64,000 nucleotides of DNA from Smittium culicis (GCA_001970855.1 LSSN01000074.1:62001-126000); one strand, 5' to 3'; positions 43,834 to 55,068 are shown, counted from the stretch's first letter. Numbers and translations: made by a program. The notes: generated by a model not told the origin, from the sequence alone.

Positions 43834-45262
43834 TGTAAGTGCCCAAGTTTGGGAGTGCGGCAAGGGTGCCCAGCCTCGCCGATACTCTTCGATTTTTATA
43901 TTAATGATATATTCAAGGGCGTACGAGGTGTGCGGGTGCCTGGGCTCACCTCACATATGCCAGGACTACTGTTTGCCGACGATGCCATGCTATTGGCCGA
44001 ATCATCAGCCGATTTACAAGCCGCACTGAACACCATAACCGAATGGTCGAACACTTGGGAAATGGCTGTGAATGCCTCCAAGTGCGGGATAATGACGATA
44101 AGCGGGGAGATGACTACTGATATGACCCTGCAGGGCCAAAAAGTCGACTCCACCGACCAGTACACCTACTTAGGCTATATTATGAATAGCAAATGGGACG
44201 TATCTGGGACGATCAAAAACAAGAACAAAGTCAGGAAGGCTGTATACGCTGCCTACAGCTTTCTGAGACGGTCTAATGTGCTCACAGCACTAAAAATAAA
44301 GTTCATCAATTCGGTTCTGATGCCGATTGGATGTTACGGTGGGGAGATATTTGGCATGAGCGAAGCCAGATGCAAGCCCATACAGATGGAAATAGACAAG
44401 GCGATCCGAATGGTTGCCAGTGTCGGGAAATCAGCGGCCATGGAGCGCATCAGGGATGAACTGGGCATAACCTCAGTGTTCATGCACACCAGCACAGCCC
44501 GTGAGCATGTATACCATAAGTGGCCAACATCAAAAACATGGATCGCCGACCTCATCAAGGCTCCGATGAAGGCCCGGATGGCCACCTGGGTGACCGGGAG
44601 CGCCCGGTGGATCAATAAATTTTGCTCACAAGATTCAAAGGGTAGACTATAATCACGATAGTCGACCGGAAACGACGAAATAACCGGTCTGTCATCCACC
44701 GGTGGACGGTGGACAGGAAAATCGGCAAAAAAGGCAACTGGGTTGACCTTCAAGCAATGTATCCGGACCTGAAGCTGGGCCTTCAGGACATTGGAAAAAT
44801 GCGTATGGGCACATTCCGGACCGCCCAGCGCCTGTCGAGCATGAAAATCGTCGACCAAAAATTCAAAAATTTTTGCCCCTGCTGCAACTTGTGTGTGCCT
44901 GAGACGGTCGACCACATACTTCTGAGCTGCAGCCGGTGGCGAAATCACCGAACAACGACGATCAGCCGGTTCATACCGATACCGATCCGCTCTGACTAAA
45001 AAAATTTACTTTCGAATTTCAACGAAGCCCGGTTGGGGTTAGTTGGAAAACTCTTTGGGGGGAGAGTCTAAACAATCTTTGAGTCAGCTTCGAGCTGGCA
45101 CAGCCAATCAAAATTTTGAGCTGGAAACAACCAAATTTTTGAACGGCATCCGCGTGCCTAGAACACTTATACTTCAAAGTATAAATGATTCACCAGCACC
45201 CTTGAACCAATGCCCAGTGGGTATGAAGCTGCAAGAGCGGCGGAGGGGGGTCGGTTGAAAAA
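43834..45262 (+). mobile_element. 5'-truncated, broken LINE (non-LTR retrotransposon)
   Basis: The DNA switches abruptly to GC-rich, codon-like sequence. From about 43834 to 44651 a frame reads the C-terminal half of a reverse transcriptase: GVRQGCPASPILFDFYIND, then GLLFADDAMLLAE with the catalytic FADD box, then the thumb (TYLGYIMNSKWD). The frame is then broken by stops and frameshifts near 44650-44708 and resumes at 44709-44999. That second part carries a C-x2-C...H-x4-C zinc-binding tail (FCPCCNLCVPETVDHILLSC) typical of LINE C termini. A third piece (45043-45258) ends in a charged Arg-rich tail. The endonuclease and the N-terminal RT are absent, as expected from incomplete reverse transcription. 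It cannot be autonomous. It lies between the two CoA ligase paralogs. Confidence 0.9.
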
Positions 45263-46078
45263 TTATTTTTTTAATATTTTTATAACTTTTTAAATATTTT
45301 TTAATAGGTTTTAGTATACTTTTAAATTATGTTTAATAAACACTGTGTGAAACAGAAAAAAACTTGTATTGTCTAGAAAGCTATTTACGTATATATTTTT
45401 ACTTTTACTTTTTATTGATCGAGAGTTTATTACGCCTTACATATAAATTAAAAGGCACCTGAAAGTAATCAATATTATATTTTTAATAGTATTAAGCTCT
45501 CGTTTTGAGATTAAATTAAACATGTTCTCTTAGAATGTGGAAAAATCTATATTTTCGCTTTATCGAAAAAAGTAAATAAGAGTATATTTAAAATGTGAGG
45601 ATGAATTATGCTGATTTTGTGTTTGACTGATTTTATGCTATTAAAACTATCTGAAATAAAAAAATGCTTGGGTTGAGAATTTAAATTTTATCAGTGAGAC
45701 AAATCATAAAAACTAGAAATTCAAATGAAAATTTACTAATACCACCGTTAATAATATATTCTAAAATAAATTTATAAAATACATATTAACAATGTATTTG
45801 TCAGAGAATTCCCTTTTCTCCACCTATTTCTTCTTTAGTGTTTAAATTTAGAATAGGAGTTTGGTTTGGGTTCGCAACACAATATATATTATTGAATTTC
45901 CTTCTTTTCCTTCTCATTTTATAAGATTTTGTTATACGATAAAAAATGTAGGTATAGTATAGTATATTAAAGTAAAGCTCTAGCTACTAAAAAAAACTCT
46001 TTGGAATTAAAAAATTTCCAAAAAGCTCCTTCGTATCAAAAGAATTTTCCAAAAAATACTCCTTTTTTTTTTTTTAAT
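45263..46078. other. AT-rich spacer
   Basis: No gene is visible between the LINE and the next LINE tail. It ends in a poly-T run (46063-46075), which is probably the poly-A end of the minus-strand LINE tail to its right. Confidence 0.45.
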
Positions 46079-46680
46079 CACGGAATTTTATTGGTACGAT
46101 AACAATAATAGAAAATACGCGGTAAATAAACTAAAAAAATAGAAATTCGGTGCAAGGCATAAAAAAACTAATATTCTAATACTAATAAATTCCTCTGCCG
46201 GTCTACCGGCTGCGTACCTAAAGGGAAATGGGATCAATCTACCATCCGAAAGATCCACCCAGGCATTTATTCAAGTAGGCTGGATGATTGGAGTCACAAG
46301 CAGTCATGGAATTAGCTCGTTCCAACAAAATAGAATTCGTTGAGATCATTGAGCTCCTAGTCTGAGCCTACATCTAACATGATTAATAAAAAATAGGCTC
46401 CTACCCAAACGTGGGAATGATCGACCTGGCTCTCCTACAATAAGCTGCTAAACGGCTGAGTTCCGTAATGCTCTCGAACGCTGGACTTGTGCACATATGT
46501 CTCAGACTGTGCTAAACGAATCGGTTCCTCCTGTTTCTAGATGGTCCTCCTCTGGAATCGCTGTCCTCCGAATCGCTGAGCGTTGCCTTCACTATCCCCG
46601 ACCAAGGATAGTGCAACGCTGTGTGAAATTTTAGTATAGTGTACTTTTCAAAGTGCACTACTTAAGCCCCTAAACCACGG
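46079..46680 (-). repeat. LINE 3'-tail repeat (copy R3, longest)
   Basis: On the minus strand this copy ends in poly-A (the poly-T at 46063-46075), as expected for a LINE 3' end. The first 250 bases match copy R2 closely. It extends further into a GC-richer part (46380-46680) with no open frame, and copy R1 matches part of it. Confidence 0.65.
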
Positions 46681-47479
46681 CAAGGTATTTCGCTCTTAGG
46701 AGCCAAAAAATACTCCTTAGCATTAAAAAATTCCCAAAAAAAACAAAAGTTCTCTGTACAAAAAAATTGCTAGGTGTTAATTAGTCACTAGTAACATATA
46801 AATCATAGCCTCTTTTAAATCTGGTTTACCCTTCAAAATCTTTTGCGTTCTTTAGAAACGGTAATCTTTCCTTGGTATTAGATTTTCCTGCAACATATTC
46901 AAACCTTGTTCTATTTTTATTTTTTAAAAATGATATACGAGATTCTTTTCTGAAGGTGCGATAGCATTTATAGTATATGTATAGATAAATCCATTTTATG
47001 CTGAAGTCCTGACATGGAATCGCTTTTTTATTTACATTTTATATATGCTATCAATTTTTTGGGATAATTTTTTCTTTAATCTTTCTTTTTAATGTTTTTT
47101 GTATAATATTTACAGGTTATGTTTGCTATATTTTGAAGGAAATGTTCAAAGTTAGAATTACAATTAATATTTATGATTTTACAAATTTTTTAAATCAAAA
47201 TTTCGTTTGGTAATTTTTTTTTTTACAACACTGAGAAAAAATCGAATTCAGTGGGTTTGAGTTAATAAGTCGTGTATTTCAAACTATTAAATATTTTATA
47301 TATATTTCTATGGATGACTGCACCCTTCTGTCATTGAGGCAGCTTGAATGCTTGAATGCTTCAAGAATTCAATATTTCACTGATTCTCGATGTTTCTCAG
47401 GCCCAATAAAAAAAAACTTCCATAATAATTTGGAGTATCGAGGTAATATTATTAAACTGGGAAATGCAAGTATATATAA
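46681..47479. other. AT-rich spacer
   Basis: No gene is visible. There is a short TGAATGCTTGAATGCT tandem near 47345. Confidence 0.4.
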
Positions 47480-47746
47480 TTGAAGGTGGTCTGTGAAAAT
47501 GGTAAATATAATCTAATATTAATAATGAATTTAGTTTTAATCTTGTTCCTAAATAAACATTTTATAAGAGCCGTGGTGAGACACTGTCTAGCACCTATGC
47601 TGTACTATCAGTGTACCTTTAACCAAAGTACTAGTCAGCAATATTTGTATCTGTTTCCAAAAAATGTAAGGCAAGAGTGCACGATAAGTTTGATACTTTC
47701 TATAAAACAGTTGGCCAGTAATATACTCATCCAGAAGAAATTTTAA
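47480..47746 (+). pseudogene. Decayed LINE reverse-transcriptase fragment
   Basis: A single short frame contains NVRQECTISLILSI, which aligns with the GVRQGCPASPILFDFYI block of the larger LINE at 43.8 kb (RT motif 4 region). The preceding LNKHFIRAVVRHCLAPMLYY resembles the stretch before that motif. No flanking RT motifs remain. Confidence 0.45.
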
Positions 47747-48286
47747 TTGCATAGAAATTTAATCTGTGACAAAACATCATCCGCAATAGCTAAAAAAAAT
47801 AAAAACATTCTTATTTCCCCTTGTTTGTTTATTGTATTTCGGGGGGGTTTTTTTTTGTGGAAGAGTTAATTTTCCTTACATTTAAAAAGAACTGCGAATG
47901 GATAAAGTACAGAACCTATATCCGGGCTAAAATAGGGATTTCAATTAATTTTCGACCCCTTAAAAAATGATGAATAAAAAAAAATACTAGACAAGTATCT
48001 TTTCAGATTCTTATGATTTATGAGGAGTTTTATTTTTATATAGAGAAAAGAGGGTTTCTCATTGGGAAAGAGCGTGTAAAACGACGTGATTGTAGTTACT
48101 TTATTGCGTGTCTCAAACAGCTGGAAGAGCCCAGCCTGAGCGTTCAAATAGTATAAATATTTCATTCACTTGCAAACACTCACTTTTCCCATGTACTTAC
48201 TATGTACACATTTCAGTTTTAATTAATACTTTCAGTAAAATAATAGTCTCTCATATTGTATTTTTCTTAAATAATAATATAAAAAA
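47747..48286. other. Upstream region of CoA ligase paralog 2
   Basis: No gene is visible. It includes the likely promoter and leader of the ligase, with a CAAACACTCACTTTTCCCATG block and TACTTTC pyrimidine stretches within 120 bases of the start. Confidence 0.4.
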
Positions 48287-49984
48287 ATGATATTCAATTC
48301 CAAAATCCCAGATGTCGATATTCCTAATGTAGATATTGCGACGTACTTTTTGGAGAAGGGGAAAGAGTCGTTCAGCAGTTTGAGTAATAACATCGGGTAT
48401 GCCATTCGCGATTCGCTGACAAAGAAGAGCTTTACTATATACGAGATTGAAGAGCAGTCGCTATGTCTAGCCTCCGGTCTGGTCAACAATTTCGGTTTCA
48501 AGAAAGACGATGTGTTGGCGATATTTTCGCAAAACTCGATTTATTACCCGATCGCTATATTGGGAACAACGATGACAGGGGGAATATCAACACTGGCGAA
48601 TCCGACGTATAATGCGCGCGAGTTGGCGCATCAGCTGAAGGATTCGAGAGCGTCGGCAATAGCTACGCAACCAGCTTTGCTTCAGGTAGTCAAAGAAGCA
48701 ATAAAAATATCTAAAGTCGACATTCCTGACTCAAAAATATTGCTTATGGATGCGCTAAAAAACCCAGCTGATGAGTATATGCATATAACTGAACTTTACT
48801 CAAAATTACCGTTTTCGAGGTACAGGGTGAAAAATGAGCAAGAGGCGGTAGATAAGATTGCCATACTGTCATACTCTTCGGGAACGACAGGGCTGTCCAA
48901 GGGAGTAATGTTGACGCACAAAAACATAGTTACTTCTTCAACGATAAATGGAAACTATTCGAACAGCGATGGGTATCATGATCGGTCGGGGTTACCGCCA
49001 GTATATCTGTCGATGCTTCCGTTCTACCACATTTACGGGCTAGTGATAAATTTGTTTGTAGGTATAATGAATTCAGTAGGGCTGGTAGTTCTTCCGAAAT
49101 TCGATATCCACACGTTCTTTAACTTGATCCAAGAAGAAAGAATCACGTTTGCGCACGTGGTTCCACCAGTGATAATATCGATGCTGAATGAGCAGACGGC
49201 GGGAGACTATGATCTCAGCAGCTTGAAATTTCTGATGACGGGTGCTGCGCCGTTGGGTAAAGACGTACTTATAGAATTCTGCAAGAAATTCCCGGGCGTG
49301 TATGTGGTACGCGCTTACGGGCTGACTGAAACGAGCCCAACGGTAACTGTAACACCAAAAGACCATCCTTTTGATGGATCTTCGGGCGTTATTCTAAGCA
49401 ATACTAAAGCAAAAGTTGTAAATGAGCAGGGAGAGGCACTGGGCGTGAACCAAGTAGGTGAGCTGTGCTTTAAAGGAACAAATGTCATGAAGGGGTACTT
49501 GAACAGGCCCGATGCTACTAGAGACTCTATAGACAGCGACGGGTTTTTCCACACGGGCGATGTTGGGTACATTGATGAAGAAACAAACGTGTTTATTGTT
49601 GACAGGATTAAGGAGCTGATTAAGTATAAGGGGTTCCAGGTGGCACCAGCGGAGCTAGAGAGTCTACTGCTGCTGCACGAGGACGTTGCAGACAGTGCAG
49701 TGATAGGAATATACCGCGAAGAGATGGGAACTGAACTTCCGAAAGCGTTCATTACGCTCACATCGCCACACAGTTCTAGTTTGACGAAAGAGCAGAAATT
49801 GGCTAAAGCCAACGAAGTCTTATTGTGGATCGACAGCCAAGTAGCGCCTCATAAAAAACTCCGAGGAGGCATCGAGGTTTTGGACGCTATTCCTAAAAGC
49901 GCATCTGGAAAAATTCTGCGCAGAGAGTTGCGCGAAATTGAAAGGAATAGACTGAAACTCTCACAGAAAACCCCAAAGCTTTAA
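48287..49984 (+). CDS. 4-coumarate/acyl-CoA ligase-like enzyme, paralog 2
   Basis: Encodes 565 residues, exactly the length of paralog 1 and without introns. By hand count, 37 of the first 133 residues differ (about 72% identity). Motifs are in the same order: SYSSGTTGLSKGV (Pro replaced by Ser), LPFYHIYGL, YGLTETSPT, GELCFKG, TGDVGYID, IKYKGFQVAPAELE and KSASGKILRREL with the catalytic Lys. It therefore looks active as an acid-CoA ligase. The C terminus is again TPKL, so the possible peroxisomal signal is conserved although neighbouring residues have changed. The two genes lie in inverted orientation with facing 5' ends. This fits an inverted duplication later split by transposon insertions, or one that arose by ectopic exchange. 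The substrate is unknown. Confidence 0.91.
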   Translation: MIFNSKIPDVDIPNVDIATYFLEKGKESFSSLSNNIGYAIRDSLTKKSFTIYEIEEQSLCLASGLVNNFGFKKDDVLAIFSQNSIYYPIAILGTTMTGGISTLANPTYNARELAHQLKDSRASAIATQPALLQVVKEAIKISKVDIPDSKILLMDALKNPADEYMHITELYSKLPFSRYRVKNEQEAVDKIAILSYSSGTTGLSKGVMLTHKNIVTSSTINGNYSNSDGYHDRSGLPPVYLSMLPFYHIYGLVINLFVGIMNSVGLVVLPKFDIHTFFNLIQEERITFAHVVPPVIISMLNEQTAGDYDLSSLKFLMTGAAPLGKDVLIEFCKKFPGVYVVRAYGLTETSPTVTVTPKDHPFDGSSGVILSNTKAKVVNEQGEALGVNQVGELCFKGTNVMKGYLNRPDATRDSIDSDGFFHTGDVGYIDEETNVFIVDRIKELIKYKGFQVAPAELESLLLLHEDVADSAVIGIYREEMGTELPKAFITLTSPHSSSLTKEQKLAKANEVLLWIDSQVAPHKKLRGGIEVLDAIPKSASGKILRRELREIERNRLKLSQKTPKL

Positions 49985-50253
49985 TCGAGATGCATGTGAA
50001 AGTTTTAGCTAAAATAACCCGAATCCCCTTATGGCCTTTTAACTTTTACCCTCTATTTTTAATTTTGTGGTTTTATTCTTTTGGTATTTTATTTTTTAAA
50101 AAAAAAGTGTTGGTTGTATCCCTTTTATTTTAGTATTTATATAATTCTTGATAATTTGTATCCACCTTTAGCTACTACTAGCACTCCACTTTCAGTTTTC
50201 TGCTACAAGAATATACTTAATTTTAGATAATTTAGTACACAAATTTCTATTAA
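49985..50253. other. 3' region of CoA ligase paralog 2
   Basis: AT-rich. Ends in the TTAA (50250-50253) that precedes the left MITE. No gene is visible. Confidence 0.4.
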
Positions 50254-50441
50254 CCCTTCCCGTCCAACGCTCTTAAAAAAGTCTAATTTAATGATTCGTT
50301 TGTGCATTTTTATCAAGTTTATTATTTGCTAATATTTTGCATTATACCAATAATTCCTAATTTCTCGGAATTAATCGATTTTCATTGAACGCAGTTGGCT
50401 ATATTTGGCGGTCCAAAAATAGTATACCGCGCGGGAAAGGG
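50254..50441 (+). mobile_element. piggyBac-like MITE, left copy (188 bp)
   Basis: Starts after TTAA with CCCTTCCCGTCCAACGCTC and ends in GCGCGGGAAAGGG followed by TTAC (a mutated TTAA). The ends are thus short inverted repeats of the form CCCTTTCCCG. A subterminal palindrome, GCGGT..ACCGC (50409-50430), is present. TTAA flanks and CCC/GGG ends are hallmarks of piggyBac-type elements. Far too short to encode a transposase, so it is non-autonomous. Confidence 0.78.
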
Positions 50442-50921
50442 TTACAAACTCACGAGACTGATATTTTATTTTATATATACATGTAATTGGTCGATGATTT
50501 ACATGGTAATATTCTATTCGACGACTGTAAGTAGGTAGCGAATGGAATAGATTAATCGATTTGTACTAAAGCCAGGATGAAATTATGTCAGTTCAAAAAT
50601 AATTAGCCTGAGCATGAAAAAGGCCGTTGATTTTTTATTTTAATTTTTTAGAATTTATATTGGATTGAGCGTGAGGGGAGAGGAGTTTAAAAGTTGAAAT
50701 ATTAAGTTAATATTTTGGTGTAAAAGAGGTAGGGTAGGCAAACCAGTTTTTCATTATAAGGAGGTAAAAGCGAATAAGCTGGATATGGGATGGAAGGATG
50801 TATTAGATGTTACAAAGGTGGAAGGTGGAGGGGAGAGAGAGATGGGGCTACATAAGTTGGGATGGAGCTTTTTGGGGATTTGAAGTTGTGTTTGGTTTTA
50901 TTGCAAATATTCATGAATTAA
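50442..50921. other. Spacer between two inverted MITEs
   Basis: No gene is visible in these 480 bases. There are a purine-rich stretch (50660-50690) and several GGATGGAAGG-like strings near 50780-50850. Confidence 0.45.
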
Positions 50922-51110
50922 CTCTTTCACGGGTGGTAGATTATTTTTGATCTACAAAATATACATAACAGGGTTCAATTAAAATACTTTAATTCCGAGT
51001 CTCTAAAAAATATTGGTATGTTATAGAATAACAGCAAATAATTAATTTGCTTATAAACTATGGTCGAATCGTAAAATTGATTTTTTTAAAGAGTGTTGGA
51101 CGGGAAAGGG
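50922..51110 (-). mobile_element. piggyBac-like MITE, right copy (189 bp, inverted)
   Basis: Flanked by TTAA on both sides (50918-50921 and 51111-51114). Its reverse complement begins CCCTTTCCCGTCCAACACTC and aligns over its full length with the left copy (shared TTATTTGCT, TACCAATA, CTCGGAATTAA and TTGAAC blocks). The subterminal palindrome here is GTAGAT..ATCTAC: both arms differ from those of the left copy but still pair with each other. Confidence 0.8.
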
Positions 51111-51114
51111 TTAA

Positions 51115-52414
51115 TAGGCAGCTGAAATAGCAGGATAGCTGTAAGAGGTCAGCTTTAAGAGGAATTACAAATTGAGTTTGTCCGGATAACAATTAATAAT
51201 TCGAGCCGGAAATTATAAATCGCACATAAAAAAAAGTGAATAATAAGGGACAGCTTTAATACAGCACTAAATCAAACTATATTTGATTTTTTGCTAAGGC
51301 ATTTAACGTAAGCGCTCCGTAAAAGTATACAATTTAAAGCAAAAACAAAAACAAGCTTAGATCTAAAATAAGGGCTGAGCGCGTAGCAGCCGTTTATTTG
51401 TTCGCTTATCTGGCGAATCGCAATAAAAGAAAAAGGCGCAGTGTTTGAGATTAGGCACTGATAAAGCATTTCGAAGCAGACCTATCAGAGAACGCAGAGT
51501 GTTTATTTGCCTTTTCTGCTCTTCTTATAAATCAGAACTAAGAGCCCTATGTGTCCTTTTCTCCATAATGTGCCTGAGATAGTTCAGAGGGCGCATTAGG
51601 TAACAGCGAAGTATCAAATTCGCATCCTAAAATCCTAACTTCGATAAGAACCCGTACCCTTTAAAACCTAACTTCCTTACTTACCAAGTCACTGGTGGAT
51701 AATAAATCGAAGGCGAGTGCATTAGATTTAGGGGGTTTTGGCTTTTGGCTGCCTTTAGGCCCGCTTGAGCTTCTGATAGGCCGCCTGAGCTGTGCCGTGT
51801 TCCTACTTTGTTTATTTTTTTTCCTGAATATTTGCAGAGTTGTTTTTTTTTTCATTTTGGACGTGATTTGCTGGCCTGTTTTTCGCCTAATTCGTGTTTC
51901 AATTTTCCTTCCTTTCTTATCTCCACCATCCTTATTTTTTATTTATTCACGAAAATTCCGTTTTATTTGTTTAGGTTTTCAAAAAACTTTTTTTCTTTTT
52001 TTTAAGCTTGTCTTGGTTTCTTTTTATTCCAATTTTATCCATTAATAATTTCTCCCTATAATAAATTTGAGAAGCTCTGTTTACATCCCAATCTACCTCA
52101 ACAAATCCTAAACTACAGTAATTCCATTTCTTATATCTAATCAAACCCCTCATCTTTAACTCATCTCTATTCTAATCTATCTCTGTTTCTACCGCTTATA
52201 TTGATTACCCCCTTTCTCATATATACTATTCTATTTACACTCGCCTTTTCTCCCATAAATTTACCTTATTTCCCTACGATCACTTTCTAAAATCTATCTG
52301 CCATTGCATTATTAACATCTTTTTTTCATTTCATAGCTCTCCTCCACCTCCGTTTCAACTCTAGTCGTTTCTTCAAAGCTAGCATTATATTATTTATTAT
52401 AGACACCTTTAAAT
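51115..52414. other. Upstream region of TUP1 with an unidentified GC-richer relic
   Basis: About 51240-51860 is GC-richer and contains short frames that I cannot assign, including a minus-strand piece rich in Arg, Lys, Pro and Ser (51661-51855). It may be another decayed transposon. From about 51840 to 52414 the plus strand is strongly pyrimidine-rich, as expected for the TUP1 promoter and leader. Confidence 0.4.
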
Positions 52415-54659
52415 ATGAATAATATTTATAATCATCGTCAGATGATACCAACTGCCCCGATCTCAAATCGCGTCAGCGAACTATTGGATGCTCTAAAAGC
52501 CGAATTCGAAGCTACCTCCCAAGATGCTGCTTCCTACAAATTTCACAAAGATGAAATCGAACAACGAGGTTCCCATTCTTATCTATTATTAATTATATTT
52601 TCTTCTATACTTTTAAAAAAAATTCTTTCTCTTATCTGATTACATATCCCAATTTATCCCACAAATTATTATAATGCTATAAACACTATCAAACCTTTTT
52701 CTCACCTTTATACCCCTTCTTTAGTCAATAGCCAAATTGCCGAAATGACTGCATTCAAACAAAGCCTCCAAGAGTTAGAACGCACCCATCAAAATATCAA
52801 ACAACAGTAATTTATACATATAGCATCAATCATCATATTTTATTCTTTTATTTTCCCCCACAATTTAATTTTTTTATATCAAAAAAAAAAATCCCAGATA
52901 CGAAGAAGAAATTTATAGACTAAGAAGAGAACTTGAAGCTCGCGGCGGCCCGCCTGCTTCCCAAGGCCCTTTTTTGCCACAAGGAAATTTAACTGGTCAA
53001 TCTGGTTTAGGTATGCCTGGAATGCCTTTAGGCCAAGCAAGACCAAACCAAAACTTACCCTCTCAACCAGTTGCTCACTCTAACCCCCATCAAAATGCTA
53101 TTGGAATGGGTAACAACAATATTAACCCACAACAGGTATTTTATCCTTCTATTCTTAACCTCTATTCTTCAGCTTTTTATAAAAAACAAAAACTTATTCA
53201 TACTTATTTTTTTTATATTTTTTAAACTTAAAAGCCTGTAGGCGATCTGCCTAGTAATCAGCACATCCCAAACCCTATCTCTCAAGGTCAGGGTAATCCT
53301 GCTTACACCAACGGAACTGCCCCCACTTCCGCCCTAATGTCAAATGGCCCTCATGGTAGCCAACAAAATTCTGTTTTGCAAAACAGTAACCAAAATTCCA
53401 TCCCCAATCGAAATGTTCGCCGCGGTGGTGATATTGGTACTCCCCCCTCTTCAATGCATCCCCAAATGGCAAATAACCAACCCCCTCAAAATATGGCTGT
53501 TTCAACTCCTAGAGGCGTTGTTTCCAGAAATAATCAACCCCCAAATAATACCATTCGAGGTGCCAGATCCGGCATGATTGGAAATAGCCAATTGTCAGAA
53601 ATGGACCCTGGCTCTGTTCCCCCAACTTTGAAAAAAGAAGGTGATGACTGGTTCGTTCTCTTCAGCCCCTCTGTCCCGAGATCTCTCGATATCGACCTCG
53701 TTCACACTTTTGACCACGATAGCGTTGTATGCTGCGTTAAATTCAGCCACGATGGTGAAATGCTAGCTACCGGTTGTAATCACACTACCCAAATTTGGGA
53801 CGTTGAAACTGGTCAAATTATCTCTGTCCTAATTGATAAGTCTGTCACAAAAACCGAAGACTTGTACATTAGAGCCGTTTGCTTCAGCCCTGACGATAAG
53901 TACCTCGTTACTGGCGCTGAAGATAATAATATCAGAGTATGGGATGTACAAAAAAAAACAATCAAACACATACTTAAAGGCCACGAACAAGATATTTATT
54001 CTCTGGATTTTTCTCCCGATGGTAAAACCATACTTTCCGGATCTGGAGATAAAACTGTCAGATTATGGGACCTTGAACTCGGTGAAAAGCTTCATATATT
54101 CTCTATTGATGATATGGGCCCTAAAGATGCAGGTGTTACTTCTGTTGCATTCAGCCCTGATGGTCGTCTAGTAGCTGCCGCTTCATTAGATAAAATGATC
54201 CGCATCTGGGATGCTACCAGCGGACAATTTTTAGAACGCGTTGATGGTCATAAAGATTCTGTCTATGCTGTCGCCTTCAGCCCTGATGGACGCTTCTTAC
54301 TCTCCGGATCTCTCGACAAATCTCTTAAAATTTGGCAACTGAACTCTTTCCCCGGCCCTTCTGGTCGCCCTCAAAGCAGATCAATCTGCATGACCACCCT
54401 TAATGGTCATAAAGATTTTGTCCTAAGCGTTGCTTACTCTCCAGATGGTAACTGGATTGTTTCTGGCAGTAAAGATAGATGCGTACAATTCTGGGACCCA
54501 AGAAATGCACAAACCCAGTGTATGCTACAAGGCCATAAAAACTCAATTATCAGTGTCGCACTATCACCCAAAAAATTATTGTTTGCCACAGGCTCTGGCG
54601 ATTGCCGCGCTAGAATCTGGTCTTATGAACCCATCCAACACTCTCAGCCGCTAAATTGA
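52415..54659 (+). CDS. TUP1: Tup1-type WD40 global transcriptional corepressor
   Basis: Four exons by hand: 52415-52568, 52725-52806, 52898-53135 and 53235-54659 (GT..AG borders, phases consistent), giving 632 residues. Tup1 with Cyc8/Ssn6 represses many genes in the nucleus through DNA-bound repressors and histones. The N-terminal helix SNRVSELLDALKAEFEATSQ through YEEEIYRLRRELEARG (about 18-96) is the Tup1 tetramerisation and Ssn6-binding coiled coil. A Gln/Asn/Pro-rich disordered linker follows (about 100-285). The Tup1-specific lead-in RSLDIDLVHTFDHDSVVCCVKFSHDG opens a seven-repeat WD40 propeller, whose repeats end in TQIWDVE, IRVWDVQ, VRLWDLE, IRIWDAT, LKIWQLN, VQFWDPR and ARIWSYE. Exons 1-3 split the coiled coil and the start of the linker. 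Length is similar to known fungal Tup1. No defects seen. Confidence 0.95.
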
Positions 54660-55035
54660 GTTTTTTTTTTTTTTTTCCTTTACTTTTATTTTTACAAACT
54701 CCACATTTTCTTTATACTTTTAACTACTATCGCTATTACTATTTCTTTATAATTTTATATACAGTTATATTCACCAACAAAATAATTAAATTAAAGATTA
54801 TTTTATTTTGTTTTTTATTATAGTATGAATTATTGCCTTTTAAGATTGATTGTTACCTTATCCCTCTTATGGCTTAATATATAACTACCATTAATCTTAA
54901 TCATTCCATTTTCATATTTTCGCTATCTTTACTATACTTTATTTATTTATACTTGCCTAAAGTAAAATTACGATACAGAAGTAAATAATTATTTAACCAA
55001 TTAAAAAATATAAATGAATCAGCTCAAATTTTCAT

Positions 55036-55068
<33 letters not shown>
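54660..55068. other. 3' region of TUP1
   Basis: Opens with a poly-T run right after the stop codon and ends in a second long poly-T run (55038-55068) at the gap. No gene is visible. Confidence 0.45.

Noticed and set aside
44334..44948. 204-codon minus-strand frame across the LINE
   Set aside because: Antisense to the readable RT and zinc-tail frames; GC-rich DNA gives long chance frames.
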